From Goodfellowiella coeruleoviolacea (lineage in GTDB: Bacteria; Actinomycetota; Actinomycetes; Mycobacteriales; Pseudonocardiaceae), in NCBI RefSeq assembly GCF_024171785.1, contig NZ_JAMTCK010000019.1, forward strand, positions 1 to 64,000: a stretch of 64,000 bases of DNA, written 5' to 3'. The translations under genes were made by a program, and so were the position numbers. Shown piece after piece: positions 63,536-64,000 of the stretch. The notes beneath the pieces were generated by a model. The model was given only the letters and a program-made list of their open reading frames with translations. It was not told where the DNA came from and searched no databases. How positions within the stretch are numbered: the first letter of the stretch is position 1; each line of letters opens with the position of its first letter.

Positions 63536-64000
63536 GGCGTCTCCTCGTTGCTGCCGCTGGCGTCGCCGCCGTTGGCGTTGCTGCCGTTGGCACCCGGGTT
63601 GTCCGCGCCCAGCGTGGCGCGGATCGCCGCGGCCAACTCGTCGCGATCCGAGAACGGATGCACCACCCCTGCGACCTCCTGGCCGGTCTCATGTCCCTTG
63701 CCGGCGATGACGACGACATCGCCCGGCCCTGCCTCGGCGACCGCCCGGCGGATCGCCTGCCTGCGGTCGCCAACCTCGATGACCTCGCCGCGCTCGGTCT
63801 CGGGCACGGCGAGCGCACCAGCGAGCATGGCCTGCCTGATCGCGGCCGGGTCCTCGCTGCGCGGGTTGTCGTCGGTGACAACCAGCAGGTCACTGCGGCG
63901 AGCCGCGGCCTCACCCATGATCGGGCGCTTGGCCGTGTCCCGGTCGCCACCGCAACCCAGTGCCACGATCACCCTGCCAGTTGCTCGCGCACGCACCGCG
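63532..64000 (-). CDS. murE: UDP-MurNAc-dipeptide meso-DAP ligase, C-terminal part (gene continues past the window edge)
   Basis: The visible 155 residues are the C-terminal domain: [17 protein letters not shown], the meso-diaminopimelate motif DNPRSEDP, and [11 protein letters not shown]. The very end is a low-complexity Asn/Gly/Ser tail ([20 protein letters not shown]) that is unusual for MurE. The N-terminal and ATP-binding domains lie beyond base 64000. DNPR shows that this organism uses meso-DAP in its wall. Confidence 0.93.
   Translation of the reverse strand, partial: AVRARATGRVIVALGCGGDRDTAKRPIMGEAAARRSDLLVVTDDNPRSEDPAAIRQAMLAGALAVPETERGEVIEVGDRRQAIRRAVAEAGPGDVVVIAGKGHETGQEVAGVVHPFSDRDELAAAIRATLGADNPGANGSNANGGDASGSNEETP

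Overview
This window looks like a chromosomal segment of a high-GC filamentous actinobacterium, most likely of the Pseudonocardiales (inferred from gene content and style, not from a database match). The evidence is very high GC, many GTG starts, 4-nt GTGA/ATGA start-stop overlaps, an actinobacterial division and cell-wall order (murE-murF-mraY-murD-ftsW-murG-murC-ftsQ-ftsZ-pgeF-yggS-sepF-yggT-divIVA, then ileS with a T-box leader), a SAM-IV riboswitch and a CRISPR array with a type I-E style repeat.

Layout. 1-4.1 kb: the 5' fragment of an IS4-family transposase, then a small catabolic locus (DUF2848 protein, MHS-type MFS transporter, GntR/FCD repressor, nitrilase-family amidohydrolase). Two nearly identical 17-bp operators sit in its two divergent promoters. 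4.1-4.9 kb: a 13-repeat CRISPR array with no cas genes nearby. 5.0-9.9 kb: a NUDIX gene whose 3' end runs into a dispersed repeat, then nadA-nadB-nadC facing a NrtR-type regulator. 10-13.7 kb: a methyltransferase with a histidine-rich tail, a Lon-substrate-binding-domain protein, a DUF2567 membrane protein, bioD and a mycoredoxin-like protein.

13.7-25.2 kb is the most unusual part: two divergent, tightly coupled operons. One encodes a GT2 glycosyltransferase, an ATP-grasp ligase, a MOP-family flippase, a NodU/TobZ-type carbamoyltransferase and a membrane protein. The other encodes an unrecognised, possibly ligase-like protein followed by four tandem paralogous FemAB/BioF2-like GNAT proteins. 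Together they suggest synthesis, decoration and export of an unknown carbamoylated, acylated or aminoacylated product. A P450 gene converges on the end of the second operon.

26.8-38.5 kb: dnaE, a methyltransferase, a large secreted two-lyase alginate-degrading enzyme (CBM32-like + PL7 + PL6), a transmembrane Ser/Thr kinase with a likely FHA partner, and an HTH protein with a Pro/Gly-rich linker. 38.5-44 kb: a vapBC toxin-antitoxin pair, an RluA-family pseudouridine synthase, lspA, a class-V PLP enzyme under a SAM-IV riboswitch, and a CPA1 cation/proton antiporter. 44.3-64 kb: ileS with its T-box, then divIVA through the dcw cluster, ending inside murE at the window edge. All dcw genes are on the minus strand.

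Gene calls were made by reading protein motifs and checking start codons, ribosome binding sites and overlaps by hand. No database search was possible, so family assignments rest on recognised motifs and synteny.
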